NCBI GenBank assembly: GCA_963777665.1
Contig: CAVZRJ010000001.1
Coordinates: forward strand, 930,001 to 994,000
Length of the DNA: 64,000 bases
Direction: 5' to 3'
Origin: Bog-756 sp963777665
GTDB lineage: Bacteria > Actinomycetota > Acidimicrobiia > Acidimicrobiales > RAAP-2
Made by a program: the position numbers and the translations under genes. Below are positions 7,634 to 16,398 of this stretch, in pieces (positions within the stretch are counted from its first letter, which is position 1; every line of letters starts with the position of its first letter). Under the pieces are notes generated by a model. That model saw only the letters and a program-made list of their open reading frames with translations. It made no database searches and had not been told where the DNA came from.

Positions 7634-8965
7634 ATGCCACGCGGAGAGGTGCTCGGGTTCCTCCGGTCGATCGCAGAGGAGGAGGACCGGACGTGGGAGT
7701 CGGGGCGGTGCTCGGGCACCATGTACTGCGGTGACCACGATCACTACGCCTTCCTGACCGAGGCGTTCGGACTGTTCGCCCACGTCAACGCGCTCCAGCG
7801 TGACATGTGCCCGAGCGCGACCCGGTTCGAGTCCGAGATCATCGCGATGACCCTCGACCTGCTCCACGCCGAGGCGGTGGCCGACGGCGAACCGGTCGGG
7901 CTGGTTTCCTCCGGCGGGACCGGGAGCATCTGCCACGCCCTTCTCGCGTACCGGGACCATGCTGCAGCCACCAGGGGGGTCGTCCGACCCAATGTGATCA
8001 AGCCCGAGACCGGCCATCCGGCCTTCGACAAGGCCTGCCACCTGTTCGGGATCGAGCTGCGGGTCGCCCCGGTCGATCCGGCGACCACAGAGGTCGACAG
8101 CGGATGGGTCGAGCAGGCCATCGACGCGGACACGGTTGCCCTGGTCGGATCCGCCTGCAACTACGGCTACGGCACCATCGACCCGATCGCGCGCCTCTCC
8201 GAGCTGGCCCTCGAGCGGGGCGTGGGACTCCACGTGGACGGGTGCCTTGGGGGGTGGATCCTGCCCTTCGGCCAGGAGCTCGGCTACGACGTGCCGGTGT
8301 TCGACTACCGGCTCCCGGGGGTGACCTCCATCTCGGCGGACACCCACAAGTACGGCTACGCGCTCAAGGGGACCTCGGTCCTGACATTCCGGGACAAGGC
8401 GGTGCGCAACGCGCAGTACTTCTTCAACACGACCTGGAGCGGCGGCAAGTACTGCTCGCCGGGCATGGACGGCTCACGCTCGGGCGGCCTGCTGGCCGCC
8501 ACCTGGGCGTCGATGGTCCAACTCGGGCGCGAGGGCTACCGGCGGTACGCGAAGGAGATCTTCGAGACCTCGGCGACCATGCAGGAGGCAGTGCGCTCCC
8601 ACCCGCAGCTGCGGATCCTCGGGAACCCGACCTTCCTGTTCAGCTTCACTTCCGACGCGTTCGACATCTACCACGTGAACGACTTCATGCGCGGCCGCGG
8701 GTGGCGCTTCAACGGGCAGCAGTACCCCAACGCACTGCACATGGCGGTCACCCGCCCCCAGACCCATGGCACGGTGGCCCGGGACTTCGCCGCCGACCTC
8801 GACGAAGCCGTGGCCTACGCACAGGAGCACGCCGCGGACGCGCCGGCGTCGGGTGCTGTCTACGGCGGTGTGGCCGGCGGGATGACCGACGAGGCCGACG
8901 ACTTCATCCGCGCGGTGATGGCCCAGATGATGGACACCCAACAGGCCATTCCCGGCGACGCCTGA
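7634..8965 (+). CDS. PLP-dependent group II decarboxylase / sphingosine-phosphate lyase-like enzyme
   Basis: A 443-residue fold-type I PLP protein. TSGGTGS-like SSGGTGSI marks the phosphate-binding turn, HVDGCLGG the cofactor Asp region and SADTHKYGY the Schiff-base Lys, the pattern of glutamate decarboxylase and sphingosine-1-phosphate lyase relatives. The first standard start is ATG at 7634, but the same frame reads ISSFPYVGRLAVHRTLPETG immediately upstream, a plausible natural N-terminus. A strong GGAAGGAG sits eight bases before an ATC codon at 7574. The true start may therefore be ATC 7574. The substrate is unknown. Confidence 0.87.
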   Translation: MPRGEVLGFLRSIAEEEDRTWESGRCSGTMYCGDHDHYAFLTEAFGLFAHVNALQRDMCPSATRFESEIIAMTLDLLHAEAVADGEPVGLVSSGGTGSICHALLAYRDHAAATRGVVRPNVIKPETGHPAFDKACHLFGIELRVAPVDPATTEVDSGWVEQAIDADTVALVGSACNYGYGTIDPIARLSELALERGVGLHVDGCLGGWILPFGQELGYDVPVFDYRLPGVTSISADTHKYGYALKGTSVLTFRDKAVRNAQYFFNTTWSGGKYCSPGMDGSRSGGLLAATWASMVQLGREGYRRYAKEIFETSATMQEAVRSHPQLRILGNPTFLFSFTSDAFDIYHVNDFMRGRGWRFNGQQYPNALHMAVTRPQTHGTVARDFAADLDEAVAYAQEHAADAPASGAVYGGVAGGMTDEADDFIRAVMAQMMDTQQAIPGDA

Positions 8966-8995
8966 CCACACCGAAGGCGGGGGCTCTGTGCAGGC

Positions 8996-10828
8996 TCAGG
9001 ACCGGAGCACGAGCGCGCCGGAGTCGCCGACGGCGTGTGCGCCTGCGGGGCCCGGCCGACCGAGCAGGAAACCCTGGGCCTCGTCGCACCCCATCGCTCC
9101 GACCGCGTGAAGCTCCGCCTCGGTCTCCACGCCCAGGGCGACGACCCAGAGTCCCAGCTTGTGGGCGAGGTCGACGACCGTCGAGCCGATGGTGGGGTCC
9201 TGACCCGAGTCACCCAGTCCGGCTACGAAACTGCGGTCCACCTTGAGCCGGTCGATCAGGAGGCCCTTGAGGTAAAGCAGCGACGAGAACCCGGTGCCGA
9301 AGCCGTCGAGGGCCAGATGGACGCCCAGGTCGCGGAGCTGCCGCATGGTGGCGCCGATGCGCCCGGTGTCGGCGATCAGCACCGACTCGGTGACCTCGAG
9401 GATGAGGCACTCCGGGGCGAGCCCGGCGTGCGCGAGGAGCGACTGCACCTCATCGCAGAAGCCGGGGCCCTGGAGCTGGGGCGCGGAGACGTTGACCGAC
9501 ATGGTGAGCGCGGGCCTCCCCTGCTCCTGCCACTGCCGGCACTGGTGGGCGGCCTCCTCGAGCACCCATCCGCCGACGGGCACGATCTCGCGGCTCTGCT
9601 CGAGGATCGGGATGAACTCGACCGGTGCCACCGCGCCGAGCTCGGGGTGGTCCCAGCGGAGCAGGGCCTCCATCCCCACGAGCTCGCCGTCGAGTCGAAA
9701 GAGCGGCTGGTAGTGGACGGCGAACTGCCCCAGCCTGTCGGCGACCCGGAGCGCGTCGGCCAGCTGGCTCCGGCGCCGGTGCTCGCGACCGATGGCCTCG
9801 TCGTACGCTTCGAAGCGGGCCGGACCGCCGCGCTTTGCCTCGTACATGGCCACGTCCGCCTGTGCGAGGCAGGTCTCGGGATCGGCATCCGGTGGGACTG
9901 CCGTGATGCCGATGCTCACCGAGGTGAGCAGCTCGCGATCGCCGACCGTCACCGGCTCCCGCATCGCCGCGTGGATGCGTTCAGCCAGCGACCGGGCGGC
10001 CGCTTCCGGCTCGGTCAGCTCGTCGGCCAGGATGACGAACTCGTCGCCACCCAGGCGGGCAACCGTGTCGTGCGCCCTGACCAATTCCTGGAGACGGGAG
10101 GCCACGGCCACCAGTAGGCTGTCCCCCGCCGGATGCCCGAATCGGTCGTTGATCGCCTTGAAGTTGTCGAGGTCGAGGAACAGGAGCATGGCCCGGGTGC
10201 CCCTGCGCTCCGTCCCCTGCGCGGACTGACGGAGCCGGTCGGTGAGCAGGGTCCGGTTGGGCAGGCCGGTGAGCTCGTCGTGAAGGGCGCGGTGGGCGAG
10301 GGTGGCCTGCTCCTCGCGCAGGCGCGTCTGGAGCCCCCGACGGGTCTCGTCGAATTCGCGCACGATGCGGACGAGGCTCCCATCGCAGCTGAATCGGACC
10401 ACCCCGAGCGCGAGGTCGAGCAGCTCATTGCTCACGCCGAGGCGTACCCCCTCCTCGGTGACGACGCGCATGCAGGCGTCCCGCCAGGCGAAGTAGGCCT
10501 TCGCCACGTCGGCGAGGTCGGCCTCCCCGATGATGGCGTGCCGCCCCTTTCTGGAGAGGGTCTCCTCCTCCTGCACGGACGCGACCTGGTCGGTGGCAAG
10601 CCACCGGCCGATGAGCTCGGTGGCCAGCCGCGCACCCGCGAATGCCTCGCCACGCAGCGAAACGGAGAACTTGTCGTCGACCAGGTGGCCGACCTCGTCC
10701 GCCCGCGACTGCAGGGCCACTCCGAGCGCGATCCGCTCTGCACTCGGAAGGCCTGGCTGCGGTGTGCTGGCTCCCGAGGGGACCTCAGAGCGTCGCACGG
10801 CGTCCATACCGTTGACTATCGGCTCCAT
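8996..10828 (-). CDS. GGDEF-EAL protein with intact cyclase and degenerate EAL site
   Basis: About 610 residues, soluble. The N-terminal ~170 residues are helical and resemble sensor-type domains such as the RsbR N-terminus. The GGDEF domain is intact (RLGGDEF) with the inhibitory RxxD (RAHD) five residues before it, so c-di-GMP synthesis with product inhibition is likely. The EAL domain keeps EALLR, NVS and LEVTES, but the DDFGTG loop reads DGFGTG (Gly codon 9302-9304) and the AEGVE glutamate is Leu (9134-9136). Both positions normally coordinate metal, so phosphodiesterase activity is doubtful. ATG 10828 is preferred over TTG 10846. Confidence 0.88.
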   Translation of the reverse strand: MEPIVNGMDAVRRSEVPSGASTPQPGLPSAERIALGVALQSRADEVGHLVDDKFSVSLRGEAFAGARLATELIGRWLATDQVASVQEEETLSRKGRHAIIGEADLADVAKAYFAWRDACMRVVTEEGVRLGVSNELLDLALGVVRFSCDGSLVRIVREFDETRRGLQTRLREEQATLAHRALHDELTGLPNRTLLTDRLRQSAQGTERRGTRAMLLFLDLDNFKAINDRFGHPAGDSLLVAVASRLQELVRAHDTVARLGGDEFVILADELTEPEAAARSLAERIHAAMREPVTVGDRELLTSVSIGITAVPPDADPETCLAQADVAMYEAKRGGPARFEAYDEAIGREHRRRSQLADALRVADRLGQFAVHYQPLFRLDGELVGMEALLRWDHPELGAVAPVEFIPILEQSREIVPVGGWVLEEAAHQCRQWQEQGRPALTMSVNVSAPQLQGPGFCDEVQSLLAHAGLAPECLILEVTESVLIADTGRIGATMRQLRDLGVHLALDGFGTGFSSLLYLKGLLIDRLKVDRSFVAGLGDSGQDPTIGSTVVDLAHKLGLWVVALGVETEAELHAVGAMGCDEAQGFLLGRPGPAGAHAVGDSGALVLRS

Positions 10829-10840
10829 CGGCCGAGACCT

Positions 10841-10858
10841 TGACAACGTCAGTTGTCA
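10841..10858. repeat. Inverted repeat between the two GGDEF-EAL genes
   Basis: Perfect 7-bp inverted repeat TGACAAC / GTTGTCA with a 4-base centre, lying in the short gap after the upstream gene's stop and 13 bases before the ATG at 10828. It could be an operator (TetR- or MarR-like size) or an RNA hairpin that affects translation of the downstream gene. There is no T-run for a terminator. Confidence 0.5.
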
Positions 10859-10875
10859 TCAGGACCGGCCGTCGG

Positions 10876-12849
10876 TCACGTCGGAGCGCTCGCCACGTCG
10901 GCCATCGGTACGGGAATCGGTGCCGAGGCCAGTGCCTCCAGATGCATCGCATACCACTGGTCGAAGCGCTCCGCGTCCATCGGCCGGGCGAGGAAGTAGC
11001 CCTGTGCGCTGTCACATCCCAACGCGGTGAGCTGCTCCCAGGTGGCCGCATCCTCCACGCCTTCTGCCACCGTCTGGAGGCCGAGGTTATCTGCGAGGTC
11101 GATGACCGACCGAACGATCACCGCGTCGTCGACGTCCTTGCCCATGTCCATGACGAACTCGCGGTCGATCTTGAGCTGGGTCACCGGGAGCTCGCGGAGC
11201 TTGGCCAGCGACGAGTAGCCGGTGCCGAAGTCGTCGATGGCGAGGGTCAGGCCCATCTCGGCCAGGTCGGTCAGCACCCTCCGGGCCCGTTTCGGGTCGG
11301 TCATGATGATCGTCTCGGTGATCTCGAGCTCGAGCAGGTGTGCGGGTACCTGCCAGCGGGCCAGGGCGGCCGCGACCGTCGCCGGGAGCGAGGCGTCGAG
11401 CAAGCTGCGCGTCGAGAGGTTGACCGCGACCGAGAGGCCTTCTTCCCCCCGCGCAGCGGCCCGGTCCGCCCACTCGCGGCACTGCCGGAGGGCCGCGTCG
11501 AGCACCCACGTCGTCATCGGCTCGATGAGTCCGGTCCGCTCCGCTTCGGGGATGAACTGGTCGGGCATGAGCAGCCCCCGGGTGGGGTGGCACCACCGGA
11601 TGAGCGCCTCCACCCCGCGCACCTCGAGGGTGGTCATGTCCGCCTTCGGTTGGTAGTGGAGGACGAACTCGTCACGGTTCACCGCGTTGCGGAGATCGCC
11701 GAGGAGGGTGAGGCTCGCCGGCGTGGCCGAATTGAGATCGTCGGAGTAGACGACCACGCTCTGCTGCGACTCCTTGGCCACGTACATGGCCAGGTCGGCG
11801 CGTTGCAACAGGAGATCCGCACTGTCTCCATCGGCCGGGGAGAGCGAGATCCCGCAGCTGGCCTCGATCCCGAGGTTCACCCCGTCGACCTGGATCGGCT
11901 CTTCGAGGGTCTCGATGATCCGCTCGGCCACCCGGACCGGGTCGTTGTCCGCACCGACGCCGGGCAGCAGCACGCAGAACTCGTCACCCCCGAGCCGGGC
12001 GAGCACGTCTCCGTCCCGGAGCACGCTCCGGACCCGCGGCCCGACCTCGATGAGCACCTCGTCTCCGTACCGGTGGCCCATGGTGTCGTTGATCTCCTTG
12101 AACCGGTCGAGGTCGAAGAGCATCACCGCGCAGCGGGTCCCCTGGATCGCTGCTTTCTCGAGCACCTGGGACGTCCGATCGTAGAAGTAGCCACGGTTGG
12201 GCAGTCCGGTGAGGATGTCGTGGCGGGCCTGGTGGGCCAGTTGCCGCTCGGCCTCCTCCTTCTTGATCCCGGTGACGCCGGCCATCCGGACCACGATCAC
12301 CAGGACGAAGGTGCCGAGGGCGCCGATCGTCTCAGCCTGGGGCCGGGTGAGGAACGAGGGGGTCAGCCCCCACCAGAGGAGGTACTGGGCCACGAAGATG
12401 TTGAACAGCGACCACGTCATGATCGGGCGCCAGGCTGCTGCGCCCCACTGCTGGAGCTCCTCGAGGGCGACGAACGCGTAGGCCATGCCGAGCGCGGGAC
12501 CCCACCCCGTCATGTAGATGACCAGGGTCACGTGGGCGATGTGCACGCCCAGCCGGAAATGGAAGCGGAGTGAGCCGGGCGGTGCGGTGTGCCAGGGCTC
12601 GACGATGATCGACACGAGGGCCGGGCCCATGATGGCGAGGAAGTAGGCCCAGACGGGCAGGTCGGCCACCAGGCCGAATGAGCGGAAGACCATGAGCACA
12701 CAGAAGGCGACCGGGCCCACGACGTACGACAGGAACACCGGCGAGAGCGAGGTTCCGTCGCCCGAGCCGGGGTCCCCGGCCCGGGAGTCTCGCGCGGGCG
12801 GCATCGCACCCAACCCGCCGTTCGACGCGACCTGCGGAGAACTGTCCAC
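10876..12849 (-). CDS. Membrane-bound GGDEF-EAL bifunctional c-di-GMP enzyme
   Basis: 657 residues, GTG start. Residues ~35-185 contain several hydrophobic helices (for example FLSYVVGPVAFCVLMVF and VWAYFLAIMGPALVSII), a membrane sensor region. GGDEF follows with RLGGDEF and an RxxD inhibitory site (RDGD). The EAL domain keeps every hallmark: EALIR, NLS, ELEITET, IDDFGTGYSS, LKID, AEGVED and SAQGYF. Both activities are therefore possible. It precedes the GGDEF-EAL gene at 10828 in the same orientation, so the two were probably made together and the membrane protein may act as the sensing partner. Confidence 0.92.
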   Translation of the reverse strand: MDSSPQVASNGGLGAMPPARDSRAGDPGSGDGTSLSPVFLSYVVGPVAFCVLMVFRSFGLVADLPVWAYFLAIMGPALVSIIVEPWHTAPPGSLRFHFRLGVHIAHVTLVIYMTGWGPALGMAYAFVALEELQQWGAAAWRPIMTWSLFNIFVAQYLLWWGLTPSFLTRPQAETIGALGTFVLVIVVRMAGVTGIKKEEAERQLAHQARHDILTGLPNRGYFYDRTSQVLEKAAIQGTRCAVMLFDLDRFKEINDTMGHRYGDEVLIEVGPRVRSVLRDGDVLARLGGDEFCVLLPGVGADNDPVRVAERIIETLEEPIQVDGVNLGIEASCGISLSPADGDSADLLLQRADLAMYVAKESQQSVVVYSDDLNSATPASLTLLGDLRNAVNRDEFVLHYQPKADMTTLEVRGVEALIRWCHPTRGLLMPDQFIPEAERTGLIEPMTTWVLDAALRQCREWADRAAARGEEGLSVAVNLSTRSLLDASLPATVAAALARWQVPAHLLELEITETIIMTDPKRARRVLTDLAEMGLTLAIDDFGTGYSSLAKLRELPVTQLKIDREFVMDMGKDVDDAVIVRSVIDLADNLGLQTVAEGVEDAATWEQLTALGCDSAQGYFLARPMDAERFDQWYAMHLEALASAPIPVPMADVASAPT

Positions 12850-12977
12850 GCCCGATCATCGGCACACGGCGGATCGTGCTTGAGGGGGACGCTGCGGAGG
12901 GCCCCAGGTCAGAGGGGTGCTGCCCGCCCAGCTCGGACTGCGTAGTGTGACGACCGATCCGATCCCGAGGGGGCGCG

Positions 12978-13944
12978 ATGAAGGCAGCGGTGTACTACGA
13001 GACCGGCGGACCCGAGGTCCTGGGGTACGAGGAGGTGCCGGACCCCACGTACGGCCCGGGGGAGGTCCTGGTCCGAGTCGAGGCGGTCAGCATCGAGGGG
13101 GGCGACACCCTCGCGGGCCGGTGGCGACCTCGGAGCGGTGCCCCATGTCGTCGGCTACCAGTGCGCCGGCACCGTCGTCGCGGTGGGCGAAGGCGTCTCC
13201 GACCTCGCCGCGGGTGACAGGGTGGTCACAGTCGGCGTCGACGGATCCCATGCCGAGCTCCGAGTGGTCGGGCGCCCGTTCTCCTGGCCGATCCCCGCCG
13301 GACTCTCGACCGAGGAGGCTGCCTGCGTGCCGGTGCCCTTCGGGACCGCGGACGACTGCCTCTTCGAGTTCGGGCAGCTGCGTGCCGGCGAGACGGTCCT
13401 GGTGCACGCCGGCGCGAGCGGCGTGGGGATCGCCGCCATCCAGCTGGCCAAGCGGGCAGGTGCGCGGGTGCTTGCCACCGCGTCGAGCGCCGACCGACTC
13501 GCCCGGCTCGGTGAGTTCGGACTCGACGACGGAATCGACTACACGACGGTGGACTTCGTCCAATCGGTGCGGCAGCTGACCGACGGCCGGGGTGCCGACG
13601 TGATCGTGGACTCAGTGGGCGGGTCGACACTCCAAGGAAGCCTCCGCTGCCTCGCCTACCGGGGGCGCTGCGTGACTGTCGGCGATGCCGGGCGGGAAGC
13701 CGGCATGCCACTCGACATCTCGACCATGCGCGGCAACAACCAGACCCTCGTGGGCTACTTCCTCGGCGCCGAGATCTTTCTCAGCCCGCGGCCACATGCG
13801 CTCATCGCCTCGCACCTGGAGGATGTCGCTGCGGGCAGGCTGCGGGTGGTGATCGACCGGCGGTACCCGCTCGAGCAGGCAGCCGAGGCGCATGCCTACA
13901 TCGAGAGCCGCCAGGCATTCGGCCGGGTCCTGCTCATCCCGTGA
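12978..13944 (+). pseudogene. Zinc-type MDR/quinone oxidoreductase, frameshifted
   Basis: The N-terminus is encoded from ATG 12978 (KAAVYYETGGPEVLGYEEVPDP, reading to SIEGGDTL). The remainder continues in the next frame (RAGGDLGAVPHVVGYQCAGT onward, open from GTG 13138 to 13944). Joined, the protein is about 322 residues, normal for NAD(P)H:quinone oxidoreductases, with the cofactor motif HAGASGVGIAAIQLAK and the usual C-terminal end. The break is near 13113, where a CGCG-type repeat appears two bases short. As read, only a 268-residue piece lacking the first substrate-domain strands could be made. It may be an assembly error rather than a dead gene. Confidence 0.8.
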
Positions 13945-14441
13945 ACGGCCCGGTGACCGTGCGACCGGCACGCACCGGGGACGTGGGTGCCCTCCTCGGG
14001 CTCATCTGCGACCTGGCCACCTACGAGCACGAGCCCGACGCCGTCGAGACCGACGAGGGACGGCTCGCGGCGGCCCTCTTCTCCGAGGCCCCCACCGTGT
14101 TCGCCCATGTCGCAGAGGACCGGGATGAGGTGGTGGGCATGGCCGTCTGGTTCCTCAACTACTCGACGTGGACGGGTCGTAACGGGATCTACCTGGAGGA
14201 CCTCTTCGTACGGCCCGCGCACCGGGGACACGGGGTCGGCCGGGCCCTGCTGGCCGAGCTCGCCGCCATCGCCTCCGAGCGGGGCTACGCCCGCCTCGAC
14301 TGGTCGGTGTTGGATTGGAACCAATCCGCCATTCGCTTCTATCAGTCCCTTGGGGCGGTGCCGATGGACGAGTGGAGCAGCTACCGGCTGTCCGGCGAGG
14401 CGCTGGCGGCGCTGGGCTCCACCGACCACCGGGAGGGATGA
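13941..14441 (+). CDS. GNAT N-acetyltransferase, spermidine/spermine acetyltransferase-like
   Basis: 166 residues; GTG start overlapping the stop of the preceding MDR gene by four bases, so translation is coupled. The fold markers are TVRPARTGD at the start, YLEDLFVRPAHRGHGVGRALL (acetyl-CoA pyrophosphate loop, R/Q-x-x-G-x-G/A) and the SVLDWNQSAIRFYQSLGA motif that is close to eukaryotic-type diamine acetyltransferases (SAT1/SAT2). It probably acetylates a small amine. A diverged copy of its last ~48 codons lies at 15299. Confidence 0.88.
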   Translation: MNGPVTVRPARTGDVGALLGLICDLATYEHEPDAVETDEGRLAAALFSEAPTVFAHVAEDRDEVVGMAVWFLNYSTWTGRNGIYLEDLFVRPAHRGHGVGRALLAELAAIASERGYARLDWSVLDWNQSAIRFYQSLGAVPMDEWSSYRLSGEALAALGSTDHREG

Positions 14442-14538
14442 GCTGCAGCCACTGGTCGCTAGCCACGTAGCCGGGTGCTCCGTAGCCCTGACCCGGCAGC
14501 GGTCGGGGCAGGCTGGGCCATCTGCGTTCAGTCGCGCA

Positions 14539-14562
14539 AGAGGGACCCCGAAGGATCCCCCT
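14539..14562 (-). terminator. UUCG-capped hairpin downstream of small HTH gene
   Basis: Read on the minus strand, a 10-bp stem (two G-T pairs) closes a C(TTCG)G tetraloop, one of the most stable RNA loops. It lies about 165 bases after the stop of the minus-strand gene ending at 14727. No T-run follows, so factor-independent termination is uncertain; it may instead protect the transcript 3' end. Confidence 0.3.
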
Positions 14563-14726
14563 GCGTGCGACAGATCTCCGGGTTCGATCCCGGCCGGGGT
14601 GCCCTGTCCGGGTGTCGGATCGCGGGCGACTGGTCATCACCGTTCACGCGATCCGGCCCGCCGGGTGCACCAGAGCGCCGTGGTCGGCCCGCTCCCGGTG
14701 TTCGGGGCCGCGATCTCGGAGTTGGA

Positions 14727-14894
14727 TCAGGAGGCCTTGGCCCGGAACTCGTCGAGCGCATCGACCGGTACGTGTGCGATCCCGTCGACCATCACATATC
14801 GGATCTTCCGCTCGTGGACGAGCCCGAGAAGGTCCTTGGTCGAGATGTCCAGGCGTCGGGCCGCCTCTGATGCCCTGAGAAGCTCAATTGACAT
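14727..14894 (-). CDS. Small excisionase/MerR-type helix-turn-helix protein
   Basis: 55 residues from ATG 14894, which has an ideal AAGGAGGA five bases upstream. The sequence LLRASEAARRLDISTKDLLGLVHERKI is a winged helix-turn-helix of the excisionase family (DNA-binding helix plus wing). The tail VDGIAHVPVDALDEFRAKAS is the usual end. It overlaps the end of the small gene at 15087-14884, so the two form an operon. This size and layout fit an antitoxin or excisionase. No toxin domain is recognised. Confidence 0.6.
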   Translation of the reverse strand: MSIELLRASEAARRLDISTKDLLGLVHERKIRYVMVDGIAHVPVDALDEFRAKAS

Positions 14895-15087
14895 TGGATC
14901 CTCCTTCTCCAAATCCGAGCTTACGGCTTACGACCTGGATTTGGTGCTCAACCTGGGCGAGGACGGAGAAGTGGTCAGTGTCGATCAGAACGTCTCGGGC
15001 ATCTTCGAGGGCGGCAAGGAGTTCGAGCGCTTCGTCGAGCCCGAACACAATCTGCTCAGGTGGATCGAATTCCGGTCCTGCTGCCAT
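14884..15087 (-). CDS. Small acidic hypothetical protein upstream of the HTH gene
   Basis: 67 residues, rich in Asp/Glu/Leu (for example FGLDEALELLAALEDARDVLIDTDHFSVLAQVEHQ). It overlaps the start of the HTH gene by eleven bases in a different frame, so the pair is translationally coupled. Its composition is lower in GC than the flanks, as is the gap upstream to 15298. I recognise no family. Together with the HTH protein it could be a toxin-antitoxin-like or regulatory pair, but this is inference. Confidence 0.45.
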   Translation of the reverse strand: MAAGPEFDPPEQIVFGLDEALELLAALEDARDVLIDTDHFSVLAQVEHQIQVVSRKLGFGEGGSNVN

Positions 15088-15298
15088 GGTGCCAATTTCC
15101 CTCTCAATTTCGGATGCGTCCCCAAACAGAACGGTCTCACAGGTCTGCTACAACGTTGAGGGGGCCATCCGCTCTCCCTGAATAACCAAGTGGGACGCGT
15201 GGACAGGCGCCGGTAGGTGGCACGTTGTAACCGACCTGGGTAACAAACCTTGCGGCACCAGTGCTCGACCTATGGTCAAGTTACCGAACCCACGCATC

Positions 15299-15441
15299 GA
15301 CCGGTCGGTCCTCGACTGGAACGAACCCGCCCTGCGCCTCTATCAGACCCTTGGGGCGGTACCGATGGACGAGTGGATCGGCTACCGGCTGTCCGGCGAG
15401 GCGCTGGCGGCGTTGGGCTCGACCGACCGTCGGGAGGAATG
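15299..15441 (+). pseudogene. 3' fragment of an SSAT-like acetyltransferase (diverged duplicate)
   Basis: The DNA encodes the last ~48 codons of the acetyltransferase at 13941-14441 (RSVLDWNEPALRLYQTLGA to the stop) at roughly 85% nucleotide identity by eye. No upstream part of the gene is present. It marks a partial duplication, or the far junction of a segment inserted beside the intact gene, with the two small genes between the copies. It ends one base before the stop codon of the opposite-strand gene at 15443. Confidence 0.8.
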
Positions 15442-15442
15442 A

Positions 15443-16324
15443 CTACCGCCTCGACGGCGCCGGCCTGTCGGGTTGGCCGCCCGGGACCGACCGCTCAGAT
15501 CGTGAACGCGAGGTGCTCGACCAGTTGCCGGCCGAGCACGGGTCGCCGGAGTAGACGATCTCCCTGCCGTGGTCCACCCCCGAGTCGCGACGGCCCCCGG
15601 TCAGACGGAGGAACGCGGTCGCCGGCAGCTCGAGGCCGACCGTCGGAGGGCCGTGCAGCTCCCGGACGAGCTCGGCTCGTCCGTCGACCTCGACGAGGAA
15701 GTTGCGTGGAAGAGGACCGGTCAGCTCGATGCAGACCCGCGACCCGTCGGGTAGCCGCGCACGACGCCCGACGATGTACCCGAGGCCGGTGGAGACCTCG
15801 TCCAGCGCCGAGGCCAGGTCGTCCACGTCCTCGCGCGGAGCGATGCCGAGCGCGTAGCGGATGTCGTGCTCGTGCAGATAACAGTCGAAGTGCCGGATCC
15901 GCATGAACCGGCCGTAGGTCTCGTCCCGTCCGGCCGGGGTCCACGACGGAGCGTCGAAATCCGCCTGGGTCATCGCCTCGAGGGCGGACGCCCTCCGGCC
16001 GGTGACGTCGGCGAAGCGGGCCAGCATCTCCTCACCGGAGAGGCCGCGCAGCGCCTCGACCCAGAGCTCGTTGGCCTCGGCGATCGGGTTGGCCAGATCG
16101 GCGATGTGGGAGATGTCGACCGTCGGCACCGGCTCGCCGAGCAGCATCGACTCGGTACCGATCACATGGCTGAGCACGTCCCGTACGCTCCAGCCGGGCA
16201 GGCAGGTGGGCGTGTCCCACTGGGCGGCGGTCAGCGGGGTGCAGAGCGTGCCGAGGGCTCCGAACTCGTTCCGCAGCAGTGCCACGGCTCCGGTCCTGTC
16301 GACGAAGGTCGGCACGGCGCTCAC
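15443..16324 (-). CDS. Maleylpyruvate isomerase family mycothiol-dependent protein, C-terminus frameshifted
   Basis: 293 residues as read. The N-terminal MDMPI/DinB-like helical domain carries LPGWSVRDVLSHVIGTE (metal His), with further histidines in RIRHFDCYLHEHDIRYAL. Family members are metal- and mycothiol-dependent isomerases or transferases. The expected end, PVLGRQLVEHLAFTI plus stop at 15495, is in another frame: CCCGTGCTC near 15533 (plus-strand view) lacks one base of the expected CCCGGTGCTC. As read, the protein instead gains a 30-residue Ser/Arg tail that runs to the acetyltransferase fragment. This is probably a recent lesion or a base-calling error. Confidence 0.8.
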   Translation of the reverse strand: MSAVPTFVDRTGAVALLRNEFGALGTLCTPLTAAQWDTPTCLPGWSVRDVLSHVIGTESMLLGEPVPTVDISHIADLANPIAEANELWVEALRGLSGEEMLARFADVTGRRASALEAMTQADFDAPSWTPAGRDETYGRFMRIRHFDCYLHEHDIRYALGIAPREDVDDLASALDEVSTGLGYIVGRRARLPDGSRVCIELTGPLPRNFLVEVDGRAELVRELHGPPTVGLELPATAFLRLTGGRRDSGVDHGREIVYSGDPCSAGNWSSTSRSRSERSVPGGQPDRPAPSRR

Positions 16325-16398
16325 CGTAGCGGCCCTCCCGGCAGTCCTGTGGCGGGAGGCGGGCCCGCACGAGCTGCGGCGGCAATTACGCTGGGGGG

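Noticed and set aside
14572..14600. tRNA T-arm-like sequence (GGGTTCGATCCCGGCC)
   Set aside because: The stem does not pair over five bases with a seven-base loop, and no acceptor, D or anticodon arm lies upstream at proper spacing.
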